From positions 6,428,476 to 6,492,475 of the forward strand of contig CAJINV010000002.1 in NCBI GenBank assembly GCA_905178155.1: DNA of 64,000 bases, read 5' to 3'. The stretch's first letter is position 1. Every line of letters starts with the position of its first letter. This DNA comes from Amoebophrya sp. A120 (lineage: Eukaryota; Sar; Dinophyceae; Syndiniales; Amoebophryaceae). Shown here piece by piece: positions 22,126-34,600 of this stretch. Below the pieces are notes generated by a model. It did no database searches. It was not told the DNA's origin and worked only from the letters and a program-made list of their open reading frames with translations. The position numbers were made by a program, and so were the translations under genes.

Positions 22126-25100
22126 TCGTTGATGAAGAGGATAAGTCGAAGAGAGTTTGTTTGCGCTTCGAGCAGAAGGTTTCGAAGACAAAAATGTTGC
22201 GACGTATAATTTGGTGGAAAAAGTATCTGAGTACTACGGCAGCATCGAATGTCAACAGAACATCGGCCTCGACGAGCGTATCAGATTCATCCTCGGCGTG
22301 TGCTTACTGTGTGATGTCGGAGGGGGTGACACGTGGGAGAATATCCAGCGTTCCAGTGTGAACCCATTCCTGTATAAGTACAACCGAACCACTTTCCTGT
22401 GTCGAATCAAACGAGAATAATTGTCCTTCCCTGTGGTCTTTGCCACGACCAAATCGAAAAAGCAAAGGTCTACCTTGACAACTAGTGATCTTCTTGTGAC
22501 TGTAAAAAACAATCTTCAATAGATTGATTTACAACAAAACTACAACGCCCTGTGCTAGTTCCCCTGCTGTTTCGTCTATTTGTAACCCTCGGAAAGTTTT
22601 CCAGTCTTTTTATTCGGTGCTGTGTGAAAACAGGTGCTCTCCCTCTTGCTCATTCTTTTGTTGGCCCGTTGTTGCCCTAACAAGTCAAGTGGCCAGTTTT
22701 GCTGTTTTGTTGCACGATGCGTTATGACCAGGGGCCAAACTTGAGTCCAGGCCGTTTGCGTCTTTTTTGTATCACGTTGCTCAGATCGTGATCGAGATCT
22801 TGATCTACGTCGATAACGGTATGAGTCTCAAGGAGAGTGCTGCTGAAAGATAAAAACTTTCTGACGTTTTTGCTGAGGCAGACTGGTTGACGGGTTTGCT
22901 GGATCACGTCCCGAATGAGCCAAGGCGTTCACTATCGGGCGCGTATTCGTAATATATTGCCTGACCTTGTCGACTGTGCTGGTCAGTGTCGGGGGCGTCC
23001 GTGAAAGCACTCCCCCACTGCGCCCTGTGTTCTGCAAACATATCCGCTTTTTTTGGGACGACTCGTGTGTTGGGCTGCCGGCCTTCTATTTTTGTCGTTT
23101 CTTGTACGATGCGGCAAGCGCCGGAGACGGGGCTGGGAATCTATCAGCCGGCCGCCGCTCCTAGGGTGGCTAGGCATTGCCTTGGGACCGCTCGCGTGTT
23201 TTCACGCCGCGCCGAGCTGATGCGCTGCCGAGCTGATGCGATCGGCCTGGCGCTCTGTGCCTTCTGGCGTTCCGCGGGGCCGGGTGTGTTTTCGGTCCGT
23301 CGGCGGGTGGCGCCCTCGTTGGGGCCGATTCCGGCCGAAAGGCCGCCGGCCCACGAAACAGAAGAGCGCGCAGACGCGGGCCCGGCTACACGGCTCGCAG
23401 TCTTAAAGCTGAGGGCCTCCCGATGTGTTGTGGCGATTAGGAGGGGCGCCGACGAAGATCAGCCTGACAGGGAGCACGCTTCCCGTTGGCGTTTCTCCGC
23501 ACGTCACCAGGCGGGGGCCGGGCCGCGCACGGGCGGAAAAACCGAGGCAGCCGCGCGGCCTCTTCGCTTGATGCCAACACCAATAGCCTGGCACGCCTGG
23601 GCGGGTAGCGCCGGGGGGGCCGGGAAGGGGCCGGGCCGGGCGGGGGGATCCCAAAAGAGCCGGACGACGACGACGGCCCCTGGCCAAACCAACACGGAAG
23701 CAACGGGCCGGACTACCGGGGAATGGGCACGCAAGTAGTGCCCAAGCGATGGGGCGCGCGCCTTCGAAGCACTCGCGGGCAGCCGGGGCGCGAATGGCGC
23801 TGCCCCTTTCCCGCCCGGGCCGCGAAGTTCCGCCCCGCCCCTGCGCCCCCGGCTCTTTCTTCAGCCTCGGCGGCGCTAGGCCAGCCGGCCGCAGGGCCGC
23901 CGGGTCTGGCGGCGCGCGGCCAACTCGCAGCAGAGGCGGCTGTGCTAGGGCAGGGCAGGCGCCCAGCCTTCCGGCGGCGGGTGGGGCTCCAGGCAGCCGC
24001 GTCGAAGTTCTGCGCGAAGTTAATGAAAGCAGCCGGGCAACAGGCGCTCGAGAATTATCGCAGAGGCGAAAAATTTACCGGACCCGCACAGACGCCGGCG
24101 CGAAGATACCAACTGGACGGCCGGCCAGGCGCGGCGCGGCCGGGGGCTGGATGCACCAAGGGCAGCCCCCCCCCCCACGAGGGGCATCAGGAGGGAGCGC
24201 CCCTGGCGCCCGGAGAGCCGGGGGCGCCCGCAAAAGCAAGGGCCCCGGCCTGGCCCATCAGCAAGCGGGCCGGCGGCGCAGCCCGGGGCGCGCGTCTCCG
24301 TGTGGAGAGGTGCGCGCCGGGCCTTTGCGCCGCACGGCGAAAGGGGGCCCCGTTCGCTTGGTGTTTGCTGCATGTTCTCAGCGCCCGCGCCCCTGCGCCA
24401 GTATTGGGGGCGCGGGGCATCGTGCCCCGTCGCGCCCGCCCTTATTCATTGGGGCCCCCCGTGCGCGCTTTCTTTTGTGTTCTGTGGCGCCGCCGGAGTG
24501 CAAGGGCAGCCCGGCATCGCCCGGCCGTCCTAGTATGGCGCCGCGCCCCTGCGGGGTCCGCGGCCGAATGCCAGTCCTGCCTCAGTCGGGGCAGTATGTG
24601 GCTGCGCCCGGGTACATCGCATATGCGGCCCGGCATTTTTGCAGACGCATGTGCTCGCAGGCGCCCCAGGTTGCGGTTTGCCTCGATTTGAATACACACT
24701 CGCTGTTCTTATTCGGCGTAGGCATTGACAGCGTGACTGCGCCCTGACTCTGCCGTGGAGCATGTTAATGACCACGGGAACCTGGTGCGCAGCCATATCT
24801 GATGTTGTCCATAGCAAAGAACATCAGTTGCTTTTTGTCAGACGATCTGACACCTTTTCTCATCAATGATGTTCGCTAGTGCGTTGATGTTGTCGAGGGA
24901 AACCGAGTCCGAAACAAGATGACGCTGCAAAACTGCTGTCGCATTCGCTTTCGAAACCAAATTGCCCAATACGTTTCATCGTTGTCGCTCGATTTGTTTC
25001 ATCAGAATGTCTTCCCGGCAAAAGAAAAGAGGCACTGCTGGTGCTCTAGCTGATCACTACAAAGAAGTGTAAACCTTTTTGATGTTGCATTTTTCTCCAT

Positions 25101-25403
25101 TCCTGGAACACAATCTGGATGAGATGAAAATAGTCGAGGGTTGTAATATACTTACTAATCTTCACCACAACGTGAACATTTCGTGGAGAAATTGTTGTCG
25201 AAAGTTCTAAAACTGCATAGGACAACAAGCGCAGGCAGTAGAGAAGTGGAAGCAAGAACCTACATGATAAAAAGCGTGGTCCATCATGTAAGGGCCCGAA
25301 GCGGCTGGTTAGGGATATCGATAGGGCAGTATTTTCTTCAAAGCGGAATGCTAGACAATTTTTGCTGCATTTTTAGAAGGGCTACTAGATCTCCTACAGT
25401 ATA
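22126..25403. other. Spacer G2-G3 with a GC-rich island (about 22950-24760)
   Basis: The flanks are AT-rich. The island is very GC-rich and open in several overlapping frames on both strands at once, a composition effect. The predicted peptides are Ala/Gly/Pro/Arg mixtures without domain signatures. There are runs such as CCCCCCCCC at about 24170. No transposase, rRNA or tRNA is recognised. Confidence 0.55.
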
Positions 25404-27522
25404 ATGTCGCCGCCGTCTTCATCCGCTACGGCGAACTACTGGCCGCGCGGCGCCGCTGCTCACCTGTAGTGCGCACCAGAGTCCCCCTCCACCTCCTCTG
25501 TCTGTACTTACAACCAGAGCGATTCCTCTGACAGCAGTTGGCCACAAGCGGGCGCGGGAATTGGAGGCACGGGGAGCTTCCTTAATTATAGCAGCACCGC
25601 TTTCACCGCAATGGCCGCTTCGTCCACCACCACCGGTGGGGTCCACTGGCGCGGAAACCCCCTGACACCGCCCAACCCGAACGGCAGGTCCGGCTCGGGT
25701 CCCCGCCCCGTAAAGGGTGTGGATGCCAACGGGGTAGGTCTCGTGAACCGGGGCAGGCCCGCGGACATCGATAAGACGATGGGAAAAGTAAACCAGCAAC
25801 TCTTGAAGATCATCGGGGTTTCTCCGCACTATGTTACACTCATGGGAAACTGTCTGGCAAAAAAGACCACGTTCACAGTGAAGGTACTTTTTTTCTTGAA
25901 TGTTTTTGTAGTTTTCAGCTTGTTTGAAGACTGGCCACCATTGCTTAGGTTTTTTCTGCCGTGATGATAGACATAGATGTCATTTGCTTGTTCAAGTTTG
26001 GGATCGTTAAAGCAGTTGAGCACTGCGATTGCAGCTTCTGCTAAACTAAGGCAGCACGGGGACGAGCCTCAATTGTACAGTTAGCGAAAAATTAAATTGA
26101 AGTTCAAGGTTCGCAAAATCTATGTGTGAAGGTAGTTTCCTAAAGGTTGACTGATGTTGCCCCTTATTTCGAAAACTAAGTACTTCAATACAACCCGCCT
26201 GCTCCTTTCGAAAACTTGTCTGAGACGGCATCAGCCGCGAAAGCTAGCCTTTCTTTTCTAAATTCTTTTGGTCTAAGAGTAAATTCTCAGAAGTCCTCTT
26301 TGTCCATCTAAATTAAGGTCGCATCGAATTTCAGAATCATCACTGCAGGGACGCAATGCCTAATGTATTGATTAGAAAGATTATAGCAAGGTTTTCATCG
26401 TAATCATCTTCTCGCCGGGCCAGTTGTGAATACCATGATTGTTGCAGCAAACGCGAGCGGTCAACAATTCGTGGCCACAGCACCAGAGATATAGTTAATA
26501 AGAAACATGTTGACTTTATTGTGTAACTACAGCTTTGACAAGATAACGATTAAATTTTACGTCTGCAAGCAGCGGAGGGGCCAAAAAGGAGGGGGAAAAA
26601 AATAGAATGATAAATAGTGTTGAACCATCACAACTACGAGCTGCTCGCCGATCATTGCGAGACCCTGTACTAGTTGCGCGACCGCCTGTCGTGGAGTTCG
26701 AGCCGGGGCGATTTTTGCCGGTGAAAATATCTAACCGAGCAAACGCTTTTTTCTATTTTCCAGAAGAAGAAGATGATAAACATAAAAGGCAACTCGAAAC
26801 AACTACAGGGGAAGAAGTTTGCGACCAGCGTTGTGCGGCAGTTTTACGAAAACTACGACGAGAACCTGCACACGTTGGGCGGCAAGCCGAACCCGTACTT
26901 GGTTCACCCTACGGAGCGGCCCCTGGCGGAAAAAAACCGAGAACTCGCACGAAAGGCCGGCACCTGGAAAATGCCGTCTGACCAGCAGGTCCCGGCCTGC
27001 TGGCACACAAGCACGGCGGGAACTTCTGTAAGTGGCAATAAATTGGTGCCAGGCAGCGGCACCATGCAGGCCGGGGGATCGAGTTCCTCCACGAGTAAGC
27101 CAAACTTTCACGGCGACGGTCCGGTGTTTAACATGGATCCCGACGACCCACGCTCCCCCCTGTACCAGGATACGGGCAGCAGTACACTCGGAGGCTCAAC
27201 AACATCTATGCTCGGCGGTAATGTCAAGATGCCGCCGGGTGCCGGGGTGGACCAAAACAGCCGGAGCCGCCCAATTTCCGCCCGGGGCGGCGGGGGCCGG
27301 GAGAGCACCGGACAGATCGGCGAGGGGCGGGGGATGAACAGCCGGAAGGGTGGCGACCAGGGCGACAGCAGCGGCAGTGCGGACAATGTGAACAACAATT
27401 CCTACACGAACGGCATGATGGGCGTGCGAAGCAATTTGAATGCGGCGAAGATGACAAACAACAATCCGGCCTTCTCCATGAGCGGAAACAAAAAGAAGCT
27501 CCTCAAGCGACAGAAGTATTGA
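25404..27522 (+). CDS. G3: hypothetical low-complexity protein, 3 exons
   Basis: Proposed exons are 25404-25465, 25535-25883 and 26764-27522, giving 389 residues with phases that agree. Start ATG is at 25404; an alternative is the in-frame ATG at 25611. Intron 1 (25466-25534, 69 bp) and intron 2 (25884-26763, 880 bp) are both GT-AG and neither has introner TIRs. The middle exon encodes a Gly/Pro/Asn-rich stretch followed by QQLLKIIGVSPHYVTLMG. The last exon opens with a basic helix and QFYENYDENLHTLGGKPNPY, then becomes Gly/Ser-rich and ends KKKLLKRQKY. A possible alternative first exon, ATG 26607 to about 26719, lies in intron 2 and ends at a GTGAAA donor. No domain is recognised. Only 112 bp separate it from G4. 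Confidence 0.55.
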
Positions 27523-27634
27523 TGTTTAGTTCGTTTGATAGCTATTTCGACACGCATGAAGCTCTCGCTTTTCGTTCTTCACCTCACTGTGGCCCATAGC
27601 AGTGCGCTTTGTTGAACCTTTGTTCAGTTTTACT

Positions 27635-30509
27635 ATGGACGCATCCATGCCGAATCGCAAAACTTATCGCAGATCTGGCCCCCTCGGCGGGGATGCGTCG
27701 GGTGACAGCAGCGAGCCGGAACTTGTCGAACCAGATAAGAAACGGGCTAAAACCGACACAGGAGTGCCGAGGCTGCCTTCGCGAGGTACTAATGCGTTTT
27801 TGCATAGCGGCAGCAAACATGCTGGATTTTTTTCTGCAAAAGGAGTTCATTTTGACGTGCTGTGCGACTTGTTGTGCGACATCATACGTTGTGATCTACG
27901 TCATCTTGTCACAATCGATTGCCACATCAACAGGTAACAGTCGCAACCAGTCCCCGCTCGCGGGCAACAAGAAGGCGGCGCGCGGCAATGCGTTTCCACA
28001 CGCGCGCGCCGGTACGGTGGGGAATAGTAAGGACAACAGGGGGCAGAATTCCGCGATGAAAAATAAGAAAAAAGGGGAAATTCCCGGGGCGAATCTTACA
28101 CAAGTGTCGGATCTGAAACAGTTTTTCAAAGAGCACAACATTCCCATCAACCACTTGCTTGAAAAGTCGGACTACTTTGCCATGAAAATGCAGTTTGACG
28201 AGCTCTACAAGGAGTTTGGCAGCACGGGCATCGCCGCAAAGAAACTCCGCGAGTCGCTCATAGAAGTGCAAGCGAGAGGCGGGGCCGGGGCGAATAACGC
28301 TGGCGGCACAGCACAAAAACAGATGAATCCGAACATACTATCAAAAGGAAAAATCCCCCCTCCCCATATCGAAAACGAGATTTGTGATGCTGTATTTGAG
28401 TACACAAATCGACTTGTAATGCTAGAAGGCCAAGAGACGCATCGCAGCTGCGGCCGCGTTTGCAGGCAATTTGTCATGCTGTTTCCCACTTCCAGCTGCC
28501 CCCTGTCATGCTGAAGATGCAAGGCTTTGCCACGCCATCCAGCACTACAGTCCGCATCTTTTCTATTCTAGCATGACAAAGCTGATTTGTGACCACAAAT
28601 CTGCATCAGGGTATGGGGTGGGGGGATTTTTCACTTTGATACATACCCGCTGGCGTTCCATCTGCTTCCTCCGCCGCTTTCCGCAGCAACTTGTTCGAGC
28701 CCGAGAATGCGCGGCAGGAGCGCCTCGCCGCCATCCGAAGCGCCAGCTCCATTGGCGGCACGAAGGGGCCGGTCTTCATGAGCACATCGAAACCTGTTTT
28801 CCAACCTAACATTCGGGCGGGTTCCGGGGGTCCGGGCAGCAGTAGCTCCTCGAGCTCCTCCTCGAATCTCGTCAGCACCGGCCCGGTCTCTGCAAAAGAG
28901 CTGGACATCGTGCAAACGGCGAAAAAGATTGTGCAGACGCGAGAATACGGAAAGTGGGCCTACGACGTGCTGCAGCTTTCTTGGAGAACCGCGGAAATGA
29001 AGGACATACAGAAGCAATACAAAATATTCATGATGGTACAGAATTTATTTCTTCGCGTGATGCTGATCGAAGTGCAGGTCTTGATAAGTTTAAGTACTAG
29101 TACGTCGACCCCCAGCACAGTTCTTTGCTAGGAAAAAGAGCTCAGGACTCCACGATGATGTCATAAATGTGTATGAAAAACAAAAACAGAAACTTCATCC
29201 GGATAAGCACGTGGGTCTGAGTGGCAACAACGCAGAGCTGCTGTCCCAGGCGCTTGAAAAAATCAAGCGAGCGAAGTCCGTTGCCGAGGACGAGCTTAGC
29301 AGGATGAAGCACGACCCACCTGAGATGATACGAGGTACTTTGTTTTCGTACCATTAGCGTTGGCGATAAAGCGCGACTCTGCCGCTGGAGTTCTGCGCTT
29401 TATTAATTGTCATTTTAGGGGCGAACGGCTACGGCATTGGAAGAATGATACCAGTAGCACCTCGTGAGGATGTTCATGCGTCTGAAAAGTAAGAATGCAC
29501 ATCCACCATGAAAAAACTAAAACACTGAACAGGTATCAAAGCCACTTGCCTGAACGACACGCGTGGACAGCGGATTTTCAAGATCTCTTGGGACCAACCG
29601 CGAAACCGCGACGAGAACGCGCCGATCGAGAAGTTCCACGTGCAAGTCCACGACCCGAAGTACGGAAAGTTCTTAACTTTGTCCGTGATCGAAGGAGATT
29701 ACGACGAAGCGGCGAAACGGGTTTTGAAAATTGAGGAGCTGAACTACTTCAAAATGGAGGAGAAAAACATGGGAAAACTGTCCCACATCTTCAACGAGCA
29801 GGAGATTTCGGTCCAAGTCTGCGCCCAGAACAAGATCGGGATGGGGACCTACGGGAAGTGCACTTTCCGTTCAAACCTAAAAGCGTCGAACAACAGACCC
29901 GCCGTGGAGAAGTTCGCAACGCTTCCCCCGCCCCAGCAGATCGACTACAACGCGCGACTGCGGGGGCAGAACCGAGGCCAAAAAGAGCAAAGCAGTGCGA
30001 CGAAGAAAAAGACCGGTGGTAGTTCCCCCAGTAAGAGCAACCTGTTCGGGTACATGTCTGCGGGGGCGGCCAATGTGTATAAACCCCAGCCGGCTAGTGT
30101 GAATAGCGGCACAACTTCTTTTAAAACCATCTCCGGTTCAGGGTCTGGCACCTCTTCGCACGTCGGACTTCTGAACCAGCTCCGCGGCCAGGTGCAGTAT
30201 CCGCCGGGGCCTGGGGGTGCGAACACTAGTAGGCCCGGTGAACAGCCGCAGCAGTTGTCGCAGCACGCTGTGAAGGCGAAGATGCGCGTCGAGCAATTCG
30301 GGAACGAGTGCGACGAGATCTTTAAACGCACACGGCAACTTCCCGAGGACAAACGGCAGGAGGATCGGCTGAAGTGGATACGGACACAGCCGGTGCCGGT
30401 GTTGCAGAATTTTCTGAAAGCCAACGCCTGGCCGCACAAAAACCCCGCGGACGACATCGGGCGAAGGGTGCTGACGTTTATGGAGCTGAAGATGAGAAAT
30501 GCCCAATAG
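27635..30509 (+). CDS. G4: J-domain and fibronectin-III-like protein, 5 exons
   Basis: Exons: 27635-27785, 27934-28338, 28647-29035, 29190-29334, 29533-30509; total 688 residues, all phases agree. The N-terminal half is basic and Gly/Asn-rich, with a short helical stretch (VSDLKQFFKEHNIPINHLL) that resembles a small SAP- or SAM-like helix pair. A J domain spans exons 3-4: AYDVLQLSWRTAEMKDIQKQ leads into the diagnostic LHPDKH loop (about 29193-29210), with the intron just before HPD. It would stimulate an Hsp70 partner. Exon 5 begins with a sandwich-like segment (RIFKISWDQPRN, PIEKFHVQVHD, ISVQVCAQNKIGMG) typical of fibronectin type III, then a Ser/Gly linker and a C-terminal helical domain ending ELKMRNAQ. 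Three introns are GT-AG and one is a family H introner. Confidence 0.8.
28339..28641. mobile_element. Family H introner, G4 intron
   Basis: Left TATCAAAAGGAAAAATCCCC, right GGGGGATTTTTCACTTTGATA, duplication CATAC. Frame restored (MNPNI-PAGVPS). Confidence 0.9.
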
Positions 30510-31604
30510 TACAAGGCAGGGTCGTTTCCACTCCACTTCGCGAATCTCCTATGAAGCCACTACTTAGTTGTACTACCTTGTGGGAAAAATTGTATTCCGG
30601 TCAACCACGACAACGACTAAATTGCGACTTTTTGCAGTTTTATAATGTAAGAACTGAATTATTTGAGCCACTACATTACACACGGATGTAGATCCTGCCG
30701 AGCTTATATTTCTTCGACAGATACAGATTGATAGGGGGTCGGACGAGTATTTTTCGAGATCCTGTATTTTCCAAATGAACAACCGCTGGGGACGTGACGG
30801 AGAGTAGAGATGTAGTTCTTTTGTCTTGTAATAATCGCAGAGCTGCTGGGACTGGAAAAATTATCCAGAACTTTTGTAAACACAGCTTGTACTTCTAGAA
30901 CTAGATGAAGGGTTCTCCTTCGGGAGTCATCCGCTGAAATTGGGATGATACAGAGATGAGAACAGCTAGGTCTTTGTCTAGCGACGTGCGACCATAAGCG
31001 ACTGGTAGGAGCGGAACTCCAGCTTGTTTTTAACTATTGACGACTTACGACGACTTAAACTTTGACTTCAAAAGCGACGACGCGACTCCTTTGTTGAGAA
31101 AAGATTGACGGAAATTTTTTTGGATCAGTATACAGTTACTGATGTTGGCGACCTAGCACCGTCGGCGACCGTAGTACTATCGCAAAGATACGACAAAATG
31201 CTGTAGCGACGCCGCGATGAAAGGGCGACTCATTTACGCAAGGAGAGAGCTTGCTGCTCGTGGTGAAGCTGCATCGTTTGTTCCTGTTTCAAGTGGATGC
31301 TGTTGTTTCAGCATTGAGAAGCCTTCGTTTGCCGTTTTTCCCTGGAGTTGTTTTTTCGTACATTGTACATTTCTGTTGCTTAGAAATTTTTTTTTCCAGG
31401 GTTCGGAGCATCAGACGCAAAAAAGGTTGCCCGACCGGTGGATAATAAAAGTGAAAGCTTTGTAGTTCTGCTTCCATGTTTGTCATTTTTTGAGTACACA
31501 TCAATGCAGTCGCCCTGCTCCGTGAAGACGATTCGAGCCTTAAAGTTTCGCTTTAACAAGTTTCTTTTCGAAGATACCTAGCAAATCAAGATCAAATAAA
31601 GAAG
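30510..31604. other. Spacer G4-G5
   Basis: 1.1 kb, AT-rich, no open frame with coding character, no introner. Confidence 0.6.
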
Positions 31605-34600
31605 ATGCTGTACCTGTGGTTGATTCGTTGCTTTCCGGAGTCGTACGGTTATTTTGTCGTGTTAATTGCAACCATTGGGGCCATGCTGTCCACTCCCGGG
31701 CAGGCTGGGTGTGTGGGGACCACAATCTCCTACGTCGTCCGTGACTTGGATGTGTCTCGCACAAGCGTGTCGATGTTGTACACGTGTGCCACAATGACCG
31801 CAGCCGTCACGCTACCATGTCTGGGTTACTGTTGGGATTAGAATTCCATGTGGGATAGTATAGGTTTTTGCGGCCGGTGGCGACATGTCCATGTGCATGG
31901 AACACAGTTTTGTTGATTGGCAGACATCAAGCAGGAGAACAAAGACGGAATCTGAGGATTTCTGTCGTGTCCCCTCGATGAACATGAAAGGGCCAACTAA
32001 AGGTGGCAACGACCACCTGTTCTAGCTCTCTCCTGCAGGATAAGTCTCAAGTACACAGGACATCATGATGCAAACAGGAATAAACGCGTGGGCGCTTCAC
32101 CCGCCATCTGCGCGAATAAAATCTGTCCCACCCGGAATGTTTTTCTATCGCCATACCTGGCATCGACTCCTTCGGCCCGAGAATAACTTTCCTTACCTTC
32201 GTCGCCTGTCTCGGCGTGGCCTGCGAACTGTATTCCACGTTCACAATTACCTCCATCGACACGTATTTCTGGCTCTATTTCCTGCGCTTGTTCGGGCAGG
32301 GCGGGGTCTATCTGGTTTCCATGAACGCCATAAACCAGTGGTTCATCCGGAAACGGGCCAGGATCATGTGTTTCGTGCAGTTCTTTCTCGCCTTGGCAAT
32401 CACGGGCGGCGCCGCGTCCGTCGTGTACTACTGGACAACGTCGGTTTACGCAGACGACTGGCGGTTAACCTACAGTTTACTCGCGAAGTTTGAGTTTTTC
32501 CTACTACTCCCGCTAGTGTGGTTGTTTATTCCGAACAAACCGGAATTGTACGGGGTGTCGGTCGACAACGGAGGTTGGAAAGAAGGAGAAGAGGACGTCG
32601 AGGACTTCCCAACGGCCGCAAACAACGCCGGAAGGAGCTCCACTGTGCGAATAAAGAGCCGCGTGCTGGAGGGGAGAATTTTTACGAGCAAGAAGATAAA
32701 TAAATCTTCTACAAATACCGCAGCGGCTGCGCAGCAGCTGCAAGGTGTAGTTTTTGGCACAACCAAAAAGAGCAAGATCGTCCGATTTGTCAGCAAGAGC
32801 CTGCGGGAATTGCGGCGGCGAGAGGAGAGAAGACGGGAGCAGCTGTGTGCGGTAAATAGTACATCGGAGTCCGATATTTTTGACAACGCAAGAAAACAAC
32901 ATCCAAACTCTGCTTCTTCGAAAAGCGACTCTCTCAAAGCCGAGTATCAGAAGCAGATCGCGTTTCTGCGGGAGTTGCAGGAGAGAGAGGATAGTTGCTC
33001 GCGGAGGAAGCGAATACGGAACAAGGACCGATTATGGAAGTAGAATCGAAATCAACAAAATCGAAATAATTTCTGATGCATGAAATCGATACCACTTGGA
33101 GCCTCAGTTTCCAAGTGGCGCATGACAAATTTTGGGAGCACCAAAATCCAGTCTGTCATTCTGTTTGGGCAAAGAAGACTGCTCCTGGCGTGCTGCTCCG
33201 GCAGCACATCGCCTTCCCCTAATCAGGCTTGCAATCGGTCTCATTTGCCTACTCCTCAACACAGGCCTTACATACTTGCCCTACATTTTACGCATTACAA
33301 ATTTTTCGATTTTGTCGATTTCGATCCTGAGACATCCATACCGATTTGGACAGACCTTCGTGCTGGAATCCACAACGTCGCCAGAGAAGGCTCTTGCCAC
33401 TACTTCGCCGGAGAAACAGCTGTTAGAAATAAATAGCAGTAGTATATCAAAGACGACGCATGATGGCAGTGCAGCAAGAACTGCGGTAGGTGAAACTACA
33501 CAACGAGTTTTTACACAACGACCAGCATCAGCTCGCAGTATCACAACCGAAAAGCTACCATGTCAAGAAGTCGCTGTGAACAACACGGACGAGGACCACC
33601 GCACGGAGCTGCAAGAAGGGGAGTCAAAAATCACCGGCCGCGTGCACCCCGACGAAGCAGCACTTCTGGTGGCCGTAGATCAAGTAGAACAAGAAGTCAC
33701 AGCACGAAACAGCAATCCACCACGGCAGTTCGAGGCTGAGCACAACACAGCAGCTCCCGAAAGTAAAACCATAGCTGAAGTAGGGCCGCTTGAAAAGGAA
33801 GACGACACGCCAGAAATAGACACCGGCGCAGCACCAGCACAAGAACCTCATCTCGAGGATCTTCGCGCGGAGAACAATGCGGCGGTGCCCCCCTGTTTCT
33901 CGCCGACCTTTCTCTTCGAGGGGGAGAGATCGAAGGAGTGCGGCGGCAGCGAGCTAGTTCAGGCAGAGCAATTGTCGCCGCTGGAAGATGAGTCAGAAAT
34001 CGACCAGAGGAGGCGGGAAGTAGATGTAAATGCACCACAAGGCCGCGGCGATGTTCTCCTTGGGAACAAAGCCTCACCAGGAGATGAGCCTCTTCCCGGA
34101 GAAGGGAATGGCAGTAGAAATACGGCAAAAGGAGCGGCAGCATCTTCCTCGTTTTTCATGCAATTGTTTCACCGAAACAAAAACGCTGGAGGTAGTGTAG
34201 CAAGAACTTCTTCTTCATCATCCTCATCTGCTACGGCCGCAAGGGCTGCTGTTGTCGGACTGACAGCGAACAATACAGGCGTTTCACCAGTGATCTGCGG
34301 GGCGAGTAGTTTTTGTGTTGTGAATGAAGATCGTGCTGCTCCGAATGTGGCGTCTGCGCTGCAGGAGGAGAGTAGAGGCGGGATTGTTCTTGATCATCTC
34401 GTTGTAGACGTTGTGCCAGATAATGATAAAGAAGACACTCATGCAGTAAAAAACGAGCCGCACCACAACTGCGAGGAGATCACCATAAACGACCCAGGTT
34501 TAAGAACAGCTTCATTCCTTGGCAAATCGTCAACCGTCGAAATAAACAGTAAACCGCAGCTCCTCCTCCTCCCAGGTGGAGCACAACTACAACAGACGAA

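Noticed and set aside
22986-24747. Long open frames (250-332 codons) as genes
   Set aside because: They overlap in several frames of a very GC-rich block, have Ala/Gly/Pro/Arg-biased content and show no domain or splice structure.
26607-26719. Independent gene starting at ATG 26607
   Set aside because: Too short, and the phase of the following exon already fits the G3 donor at 25883; kept only as a possible alternative exon.
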